From: Mycoplasma struthionis
Lineage (GTDB): Bacteria; Bacillota_I; Bacilli_A; Mycoplasmatales; Metamycoplasmataceae
NCBI RefSeq assembly: GCF_003855455.1
Contig: NZ_CP034044.1
Span: 62,001-126,000, forward strand
DNA: 64,000 nt
Direction of reading: 5' to 3'
Shown here: positions 45,811-57,697 of the stretch, piece after piece
Numbering within the stretch: the first letter of the stretch is position 1
Layout of the letters: each line of letters starts with the position of its first letter
The notes under the pieces: generated by a model
What the model saw: only the letters and a program-made list of their open reading frames with translations
Database searches by the model: none
Told to the model about the DNA's origin: nothing
Made by a program: the position numbers and the translations under genes

Positions 45811-48800
45811 TTTGAATTTCCTAAGTCTAATAATCTTTGTTGTTCTGTTGGGTTAGCCAAATTATTTACTAGTTGTGTTTTTAATTTTGTTTTTTCTGTT
45901 GGAGTTAATTGATCTAAGCTTTCAATTTCTTGAGCTTTTTGTTTTACTGTTTGAATCTTTGCAAATTTGTCATTAGCTTTTTCAACAGTATCGATATTTA
46001 AATCATTAATTGCAGAAGCTAGATTATTTATATCGCTCGGAGTTAATAAATTATCATAACTATTAATTTCAGCTGTTTGTCTTTGTTTTAATTCTTTTAA
46101 AACTTTATCAGCACTTACTTTTGCTAAAGCTTCATTAATTTTTCTTATATCTTCTTCAAAAGTATCTTTTCCAATTTGTTGACCAGCTGCTATATCTTTT
46201 TGCGATTTAGCTAAAATTTTATCCAATTCTTTAACATCTTCTGGATTTGCTGCTCTTAAAACATTTGGATTTTGAGTTTTATAATTTTCGGCTTGTTGTT
46301 TTTTAATTTTTAATTCTTCTAATTTATTGGTATTTTCAATTTCTTTTACAACTACGTTAACTAATTTATCTAAAGAATCTGCACTCTTAACTTTATTTGT
46401 TAAATCTTTTATTTCTTCAGAAGTTAAAAATGGATAATTGTTTGTATTTAGTGTACCTAATACTTCAGAGATTTTTTGTGCTAATGTAAAATCATTTGTT
46501 TGTGCTGAATTATCTCCAAAATGACTAATTAAATTATCTATAGCTTTCTTTTGATCTTCTGGGCTTAAATTAGGTAATTGTTTAATTTGATTTGAAAGAG
46601 ATTTTGTCGCTTCAACTTTTGCAAACACTTCATTAATTTTTTGAAGAGTATTTAGATTTGTATCATCATATTTTGCTTCTAAAAGATCTTTTTGATTATT
46701 TTCGAATTCAGACATTGAAGAAATTAAGTTTTTCTTTTGATCTTTTTGATAAGTAACAACTGCTGGCTCTTGAACAGAAACTAAATTATCTACTAATGCT
46801 TTTTTTAGATTTTCATAATCTTCTTTATTTTTAAAAGTAGTTTCTTTTAAAGCATTTTTGGCAGCTTCTAAAGCTTTGTTAAATTCTTCTCTTTTTTGTG
46901 GGTCAGCTGAATTGTAAATCTCTTGATTTTGTGCTAAATATGTATCAATTTCTTTTACTTTATTCTCTAAATCTACTTTTGCATTTTCTTTTTCTAATTC
47001 TTGTTTGTATTTATTAACAGCGTCTTCTGAATCTAAATTCTCAATTTGTTTTTTTTTATCAGCTTTTAATAAGTTTGGATATTTTGAATTAAAACTTGCT
47101 AATAAATCTTGTTTTGCGTTAATTGTCTTAACAATTTCAATTTGTTTTGGTTGATTATCGTAATTAGATACAAGATTATTTTTTGCCGCTTCTATAATTG
47201 ATGAACTTAATTCATTTTTATTATTTAATTGTTGTGCATTTTCATGAACTTTTTTAGCTTTTTCAAATTCCGCTTTTATTAAAGCTACTGTGTTATGACC
47301 TTGATCAGTAACTTTTGCATTTAAATCTCTTATATTATTGCCAGATAAAACATCGTTAAACTTAGAAATTTCTTGGACTTTTTTATCTCTAAATTTCTTT
47401 AAATATTTTTCTTTTTGTACTGCATCGTAAGCATTTTTTAATTCTGAAATTTTATTTTCTACTTCTGCTAATTTATTTAAGTCACCTTTATTTATTATAT
47501 TTTGAGCTTCAGTTATTTGTTTTTCTAATTCTGTTTTACCTTCTGGATCTGCTTCGGTTAATTCATTAGAATTAGTATTTTTGTATTGTTCAGATTCATC
47601 TTTTAATTTTTTTAGATCTTCAATTCTATTTTTTATTGCATATTTTTGTTTTAATTCATCTAATTTGTTAGAATCAGTTGCATTTTCTATTTCTGTTCTA
47701 ATACTTTGATCTAAATTTAAATTATTATAAGGATTTTGTTTATCTTGTATTTGTTTTAATAATTCATCTTTTTGTTTTGCTAATTGTAAATCTAAAGCTT
47801 GGTTAGAAGTATCACCATAATGATCGATTAATTTGCCATAAGCTTTTTGTTTTGCATCATTAGATAATGTTTGTAATAAGTTAATTTCATCAATCTTTTC
47901 TTTTACATCTTTGACTTTATTTAATTCATTGTCTAATTGATTTAAATCTTTTATTGTATCTGATTTTACTTTTTCTTTTAATTTTTGAGCTTGATCTGAT
48001 GTTAGAACTGGTTGGTATGTATTAATAAGCGCTTCTGCCTGTTGTTTTTGATAATTTAAAACTGTAGGCAGTTTAACATCGTCAATTTTTGGTTTTAAGC
48101 CATTAGCTAAATCATCATAAACCTTTGAATCTTTTAGATCCCCTTGCAATGCTTGTTCTGCTTCTTGAAGCTTTTGATCAAATGATGTTCGTTTTGTGTC
48201 CTCAGCTTTTGAATAAATTCCAGTATCTTGTTTTGCTGCATTCGCTTGATCAACAATTTCTTGAAGTTTTATTTTTGAATTTTTAGATTTTAATTCTTTT
48301 TCTTTATTTGTTGATTCTTGCAATGAATTTAAGCTTTCAATATCTGATCTTTCATTTTGCTTATTCAATTTGTCATATGTTGAATCAAAATTTTGCAATA
48401 AAGTATTTTGTTTAATAGCTACATTTTTTATTTCATCTACCAAACTGTTATTTCCAGCTGCATTTATAATTTTTTCTTCTAAATTATTTTGTGCATCTGG
48501 GCTTAAAGAACTAAGTTGTTTTATTTCTTGTAATTTATCTTTTGCATATTTTGCTTTTGAAAACGCATCATTAATTTCATCTTCTGTACTTAATCTTGGG
48601 TTTTCAATTTTGTCTATTAATTTTTGTAGATTGCTTTGAGATATATTATTTGGCTGTGCATTAGTAATTTCTTGGATTTTTTGTTCTCTTAATTTTCTAA
48701 TTAATTTTTCTTGTGAAACTGCATCCATTTTTTGATCAAGCAACTTAATTTTGTCCAAAATTTCTTGTTTTGTTGCAGATGGAGTTTTTGTTTTTAAATT

Positions 48801-51800
48801 AGTTGCATTTGTTATTTCATTTTCTAAATCTTGTTTACCTGCAGGATTTATTCTCTGTATTTGTGCACCGTTTTTAGATAATACATCTTGCGCAGCTTGT
48901 ATTTTTTTATCAAGATTCAATAATTCATTTTTGGTTGCTAGTTTTTCAAGTAATGCAGGCGCGTTAGAAAGTGAATTTAAAGCTTCCACTTGATCTTTTT
49001 CTTCATTAGTTTTTAGATTAGGATAAACTACACCATTATCTAAAGTTGTTAATATTTCGTTTTTCTTTTTAGCTAAAGCTATATCATCTAACTGAGCTAC
49101 ATTATTGTTTATATTTGAAATTAAATTATTTATTGAATCTGTTTTTGCTTTTTCACTTAATTTTGATAAGGATTGCACAGTATTTGCATTATTTTTAACT
49201 TCTTCAATTTTGCTAAACTCTTGATTTAATAAGTCTAATGTGTTAAGTGCAGGCTCATCTAATTTTTTTACCAATTTATCGATTTGCTCTTGAATAAAAG
49301 GAGGAATAAACTTTTTAACCTTTTCTTTTAAAGCTTCTCTTAAATCATTTAAAACATTATTAGCTGATATATTATTTAAAGCGTCAGTTAATTGTTTTTT
49401 TAATTCTTCATATTTTTGTACTTCTTGTAAAGTTGCTGTAGGAGAAACAACATCTTTTGCATTTTGAAGTGCTGTAGAAAATGCAGTTTGTTTTGACAAG
49501 GTTGCTGCATTAAAAATGTTTTGATTATTATCAAAGTAATCTTGAGCTTCTTTAACTTTTTTTGCTAATTCTTCCTTAGCATTTAATTTTTGCAATTCGA
49601 CTGTTTTTTCTTGAACTTTTTTAACTGAGTCAAGTACTTCTATTGCATCTTGATGATTTTTTTTGTTTGCTTGTAAATTAGGATAATTAGAATCAAAATT
49701 TTTAATAGCATCATTTTTTGCTTTCGCTAAGTTCAATAAATCTTGTTTTTTTGTACCATTATCTAAAACTAAATTAGTCATTTCGTTTTTTGCTTGTTGT
49801 AAAGCATTTGGAGATAAATCATTTAAATTATTTAATTCACCTATTTTATTTTTTACTTCTTTTGTTTTTTCAAATGCTGCGTTTATATCTTAAGAAGTTT
49901 TTAATAAAGGATTTTTAATAACATTTTCTAATTTAATTCTATTAGCATCTGTTAAAGCCGGTTGCATGTTATTCAAATCTTGAATTAATTTATTTCTTAA
50001 AGCATCTAACAAGTTATTATTACTTACTGAATTTAAAGCAACATTTAACTCATCAATTCTTTGTTGATAAATTTCTTTTGTTCCAGCATCAATACCTTGT
50101 TTTACAACACCGTCTGCTAAATTTATTTTTTCTTTAAGTGTTGCTTTACCCTTAGGATCTATAAGATCTAAATCATTTAAATTTTTAGCTAAATATTCTT
50201 TGGCTTCTTTTAATTTTTGTTCAAGCTCCTTGAATTTATTATGTTTTTCAAGTTTATCAACTAATGAAGATACTTCACTTAAACTATTTAAACCTTCAAC
50301 ATCGTTTTTATAACCATCTTTAGTTAAAAAAGGATAATCTTGTTTTGCATTTAATTTTTGTAATAGATCAACTTCTTTATTTCCTAAAGAAACAATATTA
50401 TCTTGCTCAGAACTATTATCTTTTAAAGAAATAATTTTATCTATTAAGTCATCTTTCTCATTATTTTCTAAAATAGGATCTAGGTTTTTAATAGTTTCGG
50501 CTTTAGGCTTTAAGGCATTTATATTTGCGTATTCTTGTTTGAATTGTTCTATTGTTGAAACTTTATTAATAATTTCTTTTAATTTACTAATGTGATTTTG
50601 TGAAAAAGGAGGATTTCAACTATCAATTAATTTATTAAATTTTTCTTTTTGATAAGCAACAATAGCTGGTTCTTTAATGGCTTCATATTGTGTATTAATA
50701 GTACTCTCTAAAGTTTTATAATTAGAAAGACTATCTAAATTAGTACTTAATTTTTTTGATTTAATGCTTGCGATATTAGAATTAAGATTATTCAAAATAT
50801 CTTGATTTGCATAACTTAATAAATCATCTTTCCCTTGCTTATAATTTTCAATTTCGTCAGCTTTTCTTTCTAATACAGTTTTTAACTCAGCTGCTGGCAA
50901 TTTTTCGTCCATAATGCTAGGTCATTGAGTTTCACTTGAAAAACTAATTAATTCTGTTGAAAGAATTTTTTTAATTTCTAAAGTTGTGTCAGCATCTTTA
51001 ATTCTTTTTAAATTTACAATACTGTTAGGTATATAGCCTTCATCCAATTGTTTAAGAGCTGTTCTATTATTTATTTGTATATAATTTTCATAAATACGTT
51101 TTAGGTCAGAAGTAATCTCAGGAGTGTTATTAAGTTTTTGATAAATTCTTTTAATAATATTAAATCTATTATTTAAACCATTCATTTGACCCGAGCTAGT
51201 AACTTGATCTTTTACACCATTTATTTCTTCTTCTAAAGCATGTCTTGTTTGTTCTGGAATTTCTATAGCTTTATCTAAATTTTTTAAAAAACTATCTCTT
51301 CTTGTAGCCAGAGTAAAAGCACCATTTCTGCGCCCTGGGTTTATAGGATAATTTACTATTATATCTACTGCTTCTTTTTTTCTGGTTTGACTCAATCTAG
51401 TTAAGTCAGCTATTGTTGTTATTTGACTTTTAACAGTTGCATAACCTTCTACCATTTCTTTAATTATGCTTGCTTTGTCTTGAATATCTTTAACTTCAAC
51501 AGTCCTTTTTAATTCTTTAATTTGTTCAGGTGTAGCTGGTCAATTTGTCATATCATTCATTATTTTATTTTTTTGATATTCTTCAATTTTATTATGACTA
51601 ACATTACCAAAAGCAGTATTTAAAGAGTTATATTTTTGATTATAATCTTGTTCAGAATTAGAATTATTATTTTGTAATATTTGTTGTGCGTTTGTTAGGG
51701 CTGCTCTTAACTCATTTTTTTTGGTTTCCTCAGCATACTTATATCAAATAGCGTCATCGCCTAATGTAGTATATCTAACTACTTCATCAACTTTTTTTTG

Positions 51801-52569
51801 CAATTTATCTCTTGCTGCGGCCGCACTTGCTTGAGCATTAGCCACCGCAAAATCTGCAATTACTGAAAAATTAGCTGTATTAGCTAATAATGGTGTATTT
51901 GGTAAGATATTACTAATTTTACTTTCAAAATCTGCTTTAGCTTCTGTAAAATGCTTGTCAGAAACTAAAATTAAATTATCTAAAAGTTGTAAGTTATTTT
52001 TTAAATTATTTTTTAAAGTTTGAACTACACTAGAAAAATCTTCAATTGAATTAATAGCGTTTTTGGTTTTAAATGATAATACAGATGATAGTTCTTGATT
52101 TGTTGCTTTAATAAAATCTAATATTGCAAAAACTTCATTTTGTTCATTTTCAGTTATTAAATTTTTATATAGTGTTGAACTTTTAATGTCTTTTTTCGAA
52201 AATGAAGAAAATTTTTCTAAAAATTTGTTTACTAAAGTTTCATTTAATTTTGCAACTTCTTTTATGTTATTTAGTAATTCATTATTTATATTTTCATGTA
52301 AAGTATTAATATTTTCTATACCTAAAAAAATCAATAAGAATTGATTTAAAGTATTTAAATTTTGTTGGTTATCTTTAACTAAAGAAAATAAATTTTTAAG
52401 TTCTTGATTTGTAATTAAATTGTAGAAATTAATATTAAATTGTTTTTGATTTTGGCTTAATATTTTTTCTAAATTTTCATTAGAATTGTCAAAGCCAATT
52501 TGAAAGTTTTTAGTTACATATTCACTTGCTAATTGTTTTAAATTTGCTAACCCAGAGTTTTTATAATAA

Positions 52570-52577
52570 CCCCCCCC
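52570..52577 (-). repeat. Poly-G(8) tract in gene C, beside a GC hairpin
   Basis: On the minus strand CCCGC - TGTTT - GCGGG forms a hairpin whose 3' arm merges into the G run. Frame as read: FAGGVIIKTLG-stop; one more G gives FAGGGYYKNSGLANLKQL and the long downstream frame. Confidence 0.95.
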
Positions 52578-52998
52578 GCAAACAGCGGGTCGCCAAAACT
52601 GTTGTTTAAAAAGTCATTATATGCTGAAGTGGTAATATTGTATTCATAATCAATTCTATTTTTTATTTCTTTTAATTTTTTTTCTAAATCTAATTTATTT
52701 AGATTTTTAGCTTTTAAAGCGTTTATTTGTTTTAAAAATTTTAATACTTGATTATTTGATAGACCACCTAATTTTTCAAGTTTTTCATAACTAAATTTGT
52801 GTTTATGTAAATATTTTGTTAATGCACTAGGACTGTCAGTTGCTTTTTTATTGTTAAGATTACTTAAAGATAAAGACAAAACAGAACCTAAAGCTACAGG
52901 CAACATTACACCTGTAGATATTAATAATTTCTTACTATTATTCATAAAATTTCCTTTGTAAAATAATAAATTTATATTTCTATATACATACTAAAAAA

Positions 52999-53026
52999 AT
53001 ATATATATATACATATATATTACAAC
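52999..53026 (-). promoter_or_regulatory. TA-repeat tract upstream of gene C
   Basis: On the minus strand TTGTAA is followed by TA units interrupted by one G (ATATATATGTATATATATA), about 55-80 nt before the ATG at 52945. Same layout as upstream of gene B. Confidence 0.5.
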
Positions 53027-53064
53027 AAAAGTTTTATTGCATACTTAAAATTAAATAAAAATAC

Positions 53065-53106
53065 AAAAAAATAAGGCATTTTTTCAAATTTTTGCCTTAT
53101 TTTTTT
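53065..53106 (-). terminator. Terminator of gpmI
   Basis: Stem AAAAAATAAGGCA / TGCCTTATTTTTT with an A/T-rich loop and a T run on the minus strand, 40 nt past the gpmI stop. Confidence 0.8.
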
Positions 53107-53145
53107 CTTTTTTTGCTTTTTTTATTGTTTAATTAGAATTTAAAT

Positions 53146-54648
53146 TTATTTTTTTAACAAAGAATTTCCAGTCATTTCTACTGGTTTATTTATACCTAAA
53201 TATTCTAAAATTGTTGGTGCAACGTCAGCTAATTTTCCATTATTTAAATTGATATTTTTATCTGTTGAAATAAACATTACAGGACTAGTAGTGTGTTTTG
53301 TTGCTGGCTTATTATTTTCGTCTTCTGTTATTTCAGCATTACCGTGATCTGCTGTTATAAATCAGGTAACATTTTCATTATTTTTTATATAATCTAAAAT
53401 TCTTTTGAACTGTGAATCTAGTATTTCAATTGCTTTAATAGTTGCTTTTAAATTACCAGTGTGTCCTACCATATCAGGATTTGCATAGTTCATAATTACA
53501 AAGTCATTATTTTCAATATTTTCAAGTAATTTATTAGTTATTTCTTTTGCGCTCATTTGAGGATAATCGGCAAAAGAATCAACTTTTAATGAATCAACTA
53601 ATATTCTATTTTCATTTTTATAAACAGTATCAATTCCACCATCCATAAAAAATGTAACATGAGCATATTTTTGAGTTTCAGCTAATCTTAGTTGAGTTAA
53701 ATTATTTTTTTCTAAAACTTCTCCTAATGGATTAATAACTTTCATTTCTTCAAAAGCTATTAAAGAATTAATCCCTTCATATTTCATTAATGAAACAAAG
53801 TTTTTAATATTTCTTTTATTTTTTGGTTCAAATGAGTATAAATTTGAACCTATAAACATGTGGCTTAGTTGTCTGGCTCTATCTGGTCTAAAATTAAAGA
53901 AAATAATTGAATCATTATCATTTACAAATAAACCATTTTTTAGTTGAGCTGGTTTAAAGAACTCATCATAAATTCCTTCGCTATATTGTTTTTCAATATA
54001 TTCATTTACATCATCAATTTGATTTTCTGATAAACCTAAAATTGCGTCATAGCTTTGAGCATTTCTTTCAAACATACTATCACGGTCCATTGCATAAAAA
54101 CGACCAGCAATTGATGAAATTGTGTAATTATATTTTTTAACTAAATCATTTAAAGTTTCTAAACTATTTTTAATTGATTGAGGTTTAACATCTCTTCCAT
54201 CACCAAAAATATGAATACTTGCTTTTTTTAAACCTTTAGTATTTGCTAATTTAATGATTTCAAATAAATGTTTATCAAGTGAATGAACACCACCATCACT
54301 TAATAAACCCATTAGATGTAATGTTGTATTTGTTTTTAAAACATCATCTAAAACTTTGTTTAATACTTCATTATCTTTAAAAGTATCATCTTCTATAGCT
54401 TTATTAATTAAAGACAAACCAGTATAAACGATTCTTCCAGCTCCTATATTTAGATGTCCAACTTCACTATTTCCAATTTGACCTTTAGGAAGTCCAACAT
54501 ATTCTCCCGATGCTTCTAATACAGAATTTGGATAATATTTGAATAGTTCATCAAAAGTAGGATGATTTGCTTGTAAATAAGCATTACCTTGTTTTTCATT
54601 TCTTAAACCAAGTCCATCAATAACTGTTAAAATTATTTTTTTATTCAT
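53146..54648 (-). CDS. gpmI: 2,3-bisphosphoglycerate-independent phosphoglycerate mutase
   Basis: 500 residues (family ~510). Metal-binding Asp11 in TVIDGLGLR, catalytic Ser61 in [16 protein letters not shown], substrate residues in [13 protein letters not shown] and [10 protein letters not shown], and the C-terminal metal cluster including ADHGNAE and KHTTSPV. It interconverts 3- and 2-phosphoglycerate with Mn2+ in glycolysis, cytoplasmic. The upstream signal is weak (AGAG). Frame is intact; an essential housekeeping gene flanking the giant-gene locus. Confidence 0.96.
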
Positions 54649-54839
54649 AAAATTCTCTTTTCTTTAAATATATTAAAATGATTATTTATTATTATTTTCA
54701 TTTATATTAAATTATATTAAAGACATAAAAAAGTTGCTTAAAATTATTTACTTTGAAAAAGTCGAAAGTTTTAAATTTACACAATTTTTTTAACTTCTTC
54801 TATTTATTTTTAGCTTTTATGTGTTTTTTTGTTGCTTTA

Positions 54840-54947
54840 TTGAAAAAATTTAGAATTTTTTTTGTAAAATTAAGACTCCTATATCATTAATAGCAGGTGG
54901 CTTTAATTTTATAGGCTAGATTCAATTTTTGTTTCGGAGGGAACACT
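54840..54947 (+). promoter_or_regulatory. Promoter and possibly structured leader of the DUF885 gene
   Basis: TTGAAA (54840-54845) and TAAAAT (54865-54870) spaced 19 nt give a likely promoter with a ~70-nt leader. In the leader CCTATA (54878-54883) can pair with TATAGG (54910-54915); CTCC (54876-54879) could instead pair with GGAG of the ribosome site at 54937-54942. The remaining gap 54649-54839 shows only AT-rich sequence. Confidence 0.45.
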
Positions 54948-57638
54948 TTGAATAAAAGACAAGTGAAAATTTTAACAGTGTCTCTACTTGCAACTTCATT
55001 AGTAGCAGCACCTGTTATCGCAGCTGGTGTAACATACAGCTATACTAAATCTCAAAATTATTGAGTACAAAATTTTAATTTAGACACATTAAACCAAATT
55101 AAAGAAATAAAATCTAAAAATCAACAATTATCAGAAGATTTAAAACAAGAAAAAGCAAAATTATCTTCATTAGATAAAAACTCAGCTGAATATCGTAAGC
55201 AACAACAAGTTGTTAGTGATAAAGAAGCTGAATTAAAAAATTCAAGTGATGAATATAATGAATTAATTAATAAGAATATTAAATCTATTGAGACTATTGC
55301 AAAATCAAAAGGAAATTCAGAAGATGCTAAAATTATTACTGCTGAATATGTATTTATTTTGCAAAGTCTAATATCTGCAGCACAAGATGCTGAACTAGCA
55401 GATGTAGATTTAGACATTCCTAATGCTGAAGAAGCTAAAAAAATATCTGACTTTTATGGAAAATGAGTAGATAAATTTGCAAGCATTGATTTAAGTAATT
55501 TAAACGAAGTTACAGTTGCTTGAGTTAAAGGATTACAATTTGAATACAGCGTTTTAAGAGATAATTATAAATATGGAGCTCCATTTTTACTAAGTTCATT
55601 CTCTTGAGGAGCAGCAAGTTCATATCCTGCAAATAGCTTTTATGATTCATTTAAAAATCTAGATGGTAACTTACCTAAAGCTCTAGAAGTTTTAAAAGAA
55701 GCAAAAGACAATAATATTGTTTTATCAAAAGTATTAATTAAAAATAATATTAAATACTTATTGGAAACATTTTTCCAAACAGAATTAGTTGCTTTCTATA
55801 AAGATAGTACAAAACAAGAGATTTCAGTAAATGATTTATTAAGTTCAGCATCAGATAATCCTTGAGTTGAATTTACTAAATATTACGCTAATGATTACTA
55901 TAATACAACTACACAAGGACTTGGAGAAAATATTCAAGACCTGAAGTTAACAAAAGAAAATGCTGGAGATAAAGAAAAAGAAAACAGCATTGAAATATCT
56001 GTAAATGGACAGTCCCAAAAAATTTACGGATTAGGATTTACTGAAGCTGATTTAAACGCTAATAATGTAGGTTTAATCGGAGTTGTGGGAAATGAAGAAA
56101 TTAATGGTAAAACATTATATGATCAATATTTAAAAATGGCTACAACCGAATCTTTAACAGCACAAGAAGTTAATGATTCAGGTTATACAACCACAACCAC
56201 TGCTTCAGGAAATATGAAAAAAGTGGCTACTGAAGTAGCAAAATTAATTGCTGGTGAATCTGGCGCTTGAAAACCTCAAATTAAATATGACGTTGACGGT
56301 AGAGGACCAAAACCAGTAGAAACAATAACTGTAAATATAAGAGATGAAAACGGTAACATTGACTTAAAAGAGTTTAATAAATGATTAAACCAAGAACAAT
56401 TCTTCTTTGGTCGTGAAGACAAATCTTATTACACAGAAGAATTAAAAAACAGTTTAGTATCAGATCCTAAATTAGCTAGATATGTAAAAGAGCTAAAAGA
56501 TAAAGGCTATGAAAATCTAAAAAATTCAGATAGACCTTATGGTTCAATTACAGACAAACAATTTTACTATGGTGCTTTAGAAGCCTTCAAAGGATATCAA
56601 CAATTTAAAGAACAAACAGTTAACTTCGGTAAAGGTTTCTTTGCTAACGAAGTTCCAGAATTTGAAATGTATACATATAGATATCCAAGAAGAGCAATAG
56701 AAGGTGTTGGAGCATACAACAGCGGTGTTAAAGCATTTATCTTTAACACCGACCCTTACTTTTCATTACCTAAGTGATCACTAACTTCTTTTGCTGATCA
56801 CGAATCAATGATGGGACACCATAATCAAATTTATTATGCAAAGCAATATTTAGCAAAATATAATGATCAACAATTAGGAAACATTTTTGACTATACAGCA
56901 TATGTTGAAGGTTGAGCATTATTTATGGAATGATTTGCTATTGAAGCTGGATATTATGGAACCCCAGACTATGATAGCGATGATAATTATGCAATGCCTG
57001 TAGACTTCCAAGTTTCAAAAGGTATTACAAGCTTTTCACAAGCTAGAACAGCTTCTGAAGTAACAGATGAAATAGTTAACAAAATTAAATCATTACACGG
57101 CGGTGTTTATTGAACATTAACAGCTAAAGATGGCGAAAATAATAACAAAGAACACGCGTTAAGAGCAATTAAATTAACAAATATGCTACAATATTTTGGT
57201 GCTTTAAATGAAGCACAATTAAGAAATATGCGTAGAGCAGTTGATACAGCATATCATGGAGACATCGAAGGGCACACAGATCTACCAAGAGGTGCATCTA
57301 TAAACCAAGTAAGAGAATTCATGAAATCTAATTCTGCTTTAGGTATTGGAGACATTACTTCAGAATCATTGCGTTACTTAGTGTTGCCAGCACAAGCCAC
57401 ATCTTACAATGCGGGTAAAGAATCAATGTTAGGGTTATATACAAAAGTAAGAAAACATTTTGGCTTGACAAGAAAAGAATTTGTTGAACAAACAAAATCA
57501 TTTACTTCAATTGGCGAAGAACACGAAAATGCAGAACACGGATATATCAAAGAATTTTTAGATAAATTGTTAATGAATGGTGCCTTACCACTTGATGCAT
57601 TAAAAGCGGTTATCGAAAAAGGATACAATTTAAACTAA
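54948..57638 (+). CDS. DUF885-family metallopeptidase, membrane-anchored
   Basis: 896 residues from a TTG start at 54948, chosen because GGAGGG lies 6 nt upstream and the signal segment (VKILTVSLLATSLVAAPVIAAG) follows at once. No lipobox Cys, so probably an N-terminal anchor or a cleaved signal. A coiled stretch (residues ~45-120) precedes the enzyme domain. DUF885 hallmarks: HESMMGHH at 618-625, the zinc-site equivalent of HEAxPGHH, then YVEGWALFMEWFAIEAGYY with Glu654, and the C-terminal VLPAQATSYNAGKESM. DUF885 proteins are predicted metal-dependent peptidases; here an extracytoplasmic role in peptide supply or host-protein cleavage is inferred. Frame is intact. Ends before a hairpin shared with a converging gene. 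Confidence 0.85.
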
Positions 57639-57670
57639 AAATTCATAAGTCGAGAGGAAACTTTATTAAG

Positions 57671-57697
57671 AAAACCACAGCTTAGCGCTGTGGTTTT
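57671..57697. terminator. Bidirectional terminator after the DUF885 gene
   Basis: Perfect 11-bp stem AAAACCACAGC / GCTGTGGTTTT with a 5-nt loop. The stop codon of the converging gene (57682-57684) lies in the loop. Confidence 0.85.

Larger units (their letters stand above)
41670..52945 (-). pseudogene. Giant repeat surface protein gene C: poly-G OFF and three nonsense codons
   Basis: ATG at 52945 with AAAGGAAA upstream; signal/anchor MNNSKKLLISTGVMLPVALG. A G8 run (52570-52577) shifts the frame and it ends at 52547 after 132 residues. With nine Gs the frame would run 3758 codons to 41670, but three TAA codons interrupt it, at 49890-49892, 43512-43514 and 42234-42236; the last two align with GAA in gene B, and the first fits GAA in context (KTS-E-DINAAFEK). 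Protein plan is as in gene B: ~217-residue repeats (for example 45774-49781), ~303-residue repeats (43974-45692), then membrane helix and tail ending RRRHRAIDKDKENK. I read it as a phase-variable paralogue of B that is decaying, or a silent sequence reservoir for recombination with B. The long fragments (up to ~2100 codons) remain open. Confidence 0.85.

Noticed and set aside
22804-52945. Genes A-C as gliding-machinery proteins (Gli349/Gli521 type) because of their size
   Set aside because: Those proteins are not Lys/Glu/Asn helical repeats with a C-terminal RRRHR anchor, and no other gliding genes are nearby. Kinship with Mycoplasma hominis Lmp proteins was considered, but the repeat length here (217 and 303) differs from the ~157 I recall for Lmp.
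54649-54839. Possible tRNA or small RNA in the gap upstream of the DUF885 gene
   Set aside because: No T-loop or acceptor pairing was found; the stretch is plain AT-rich sequence.
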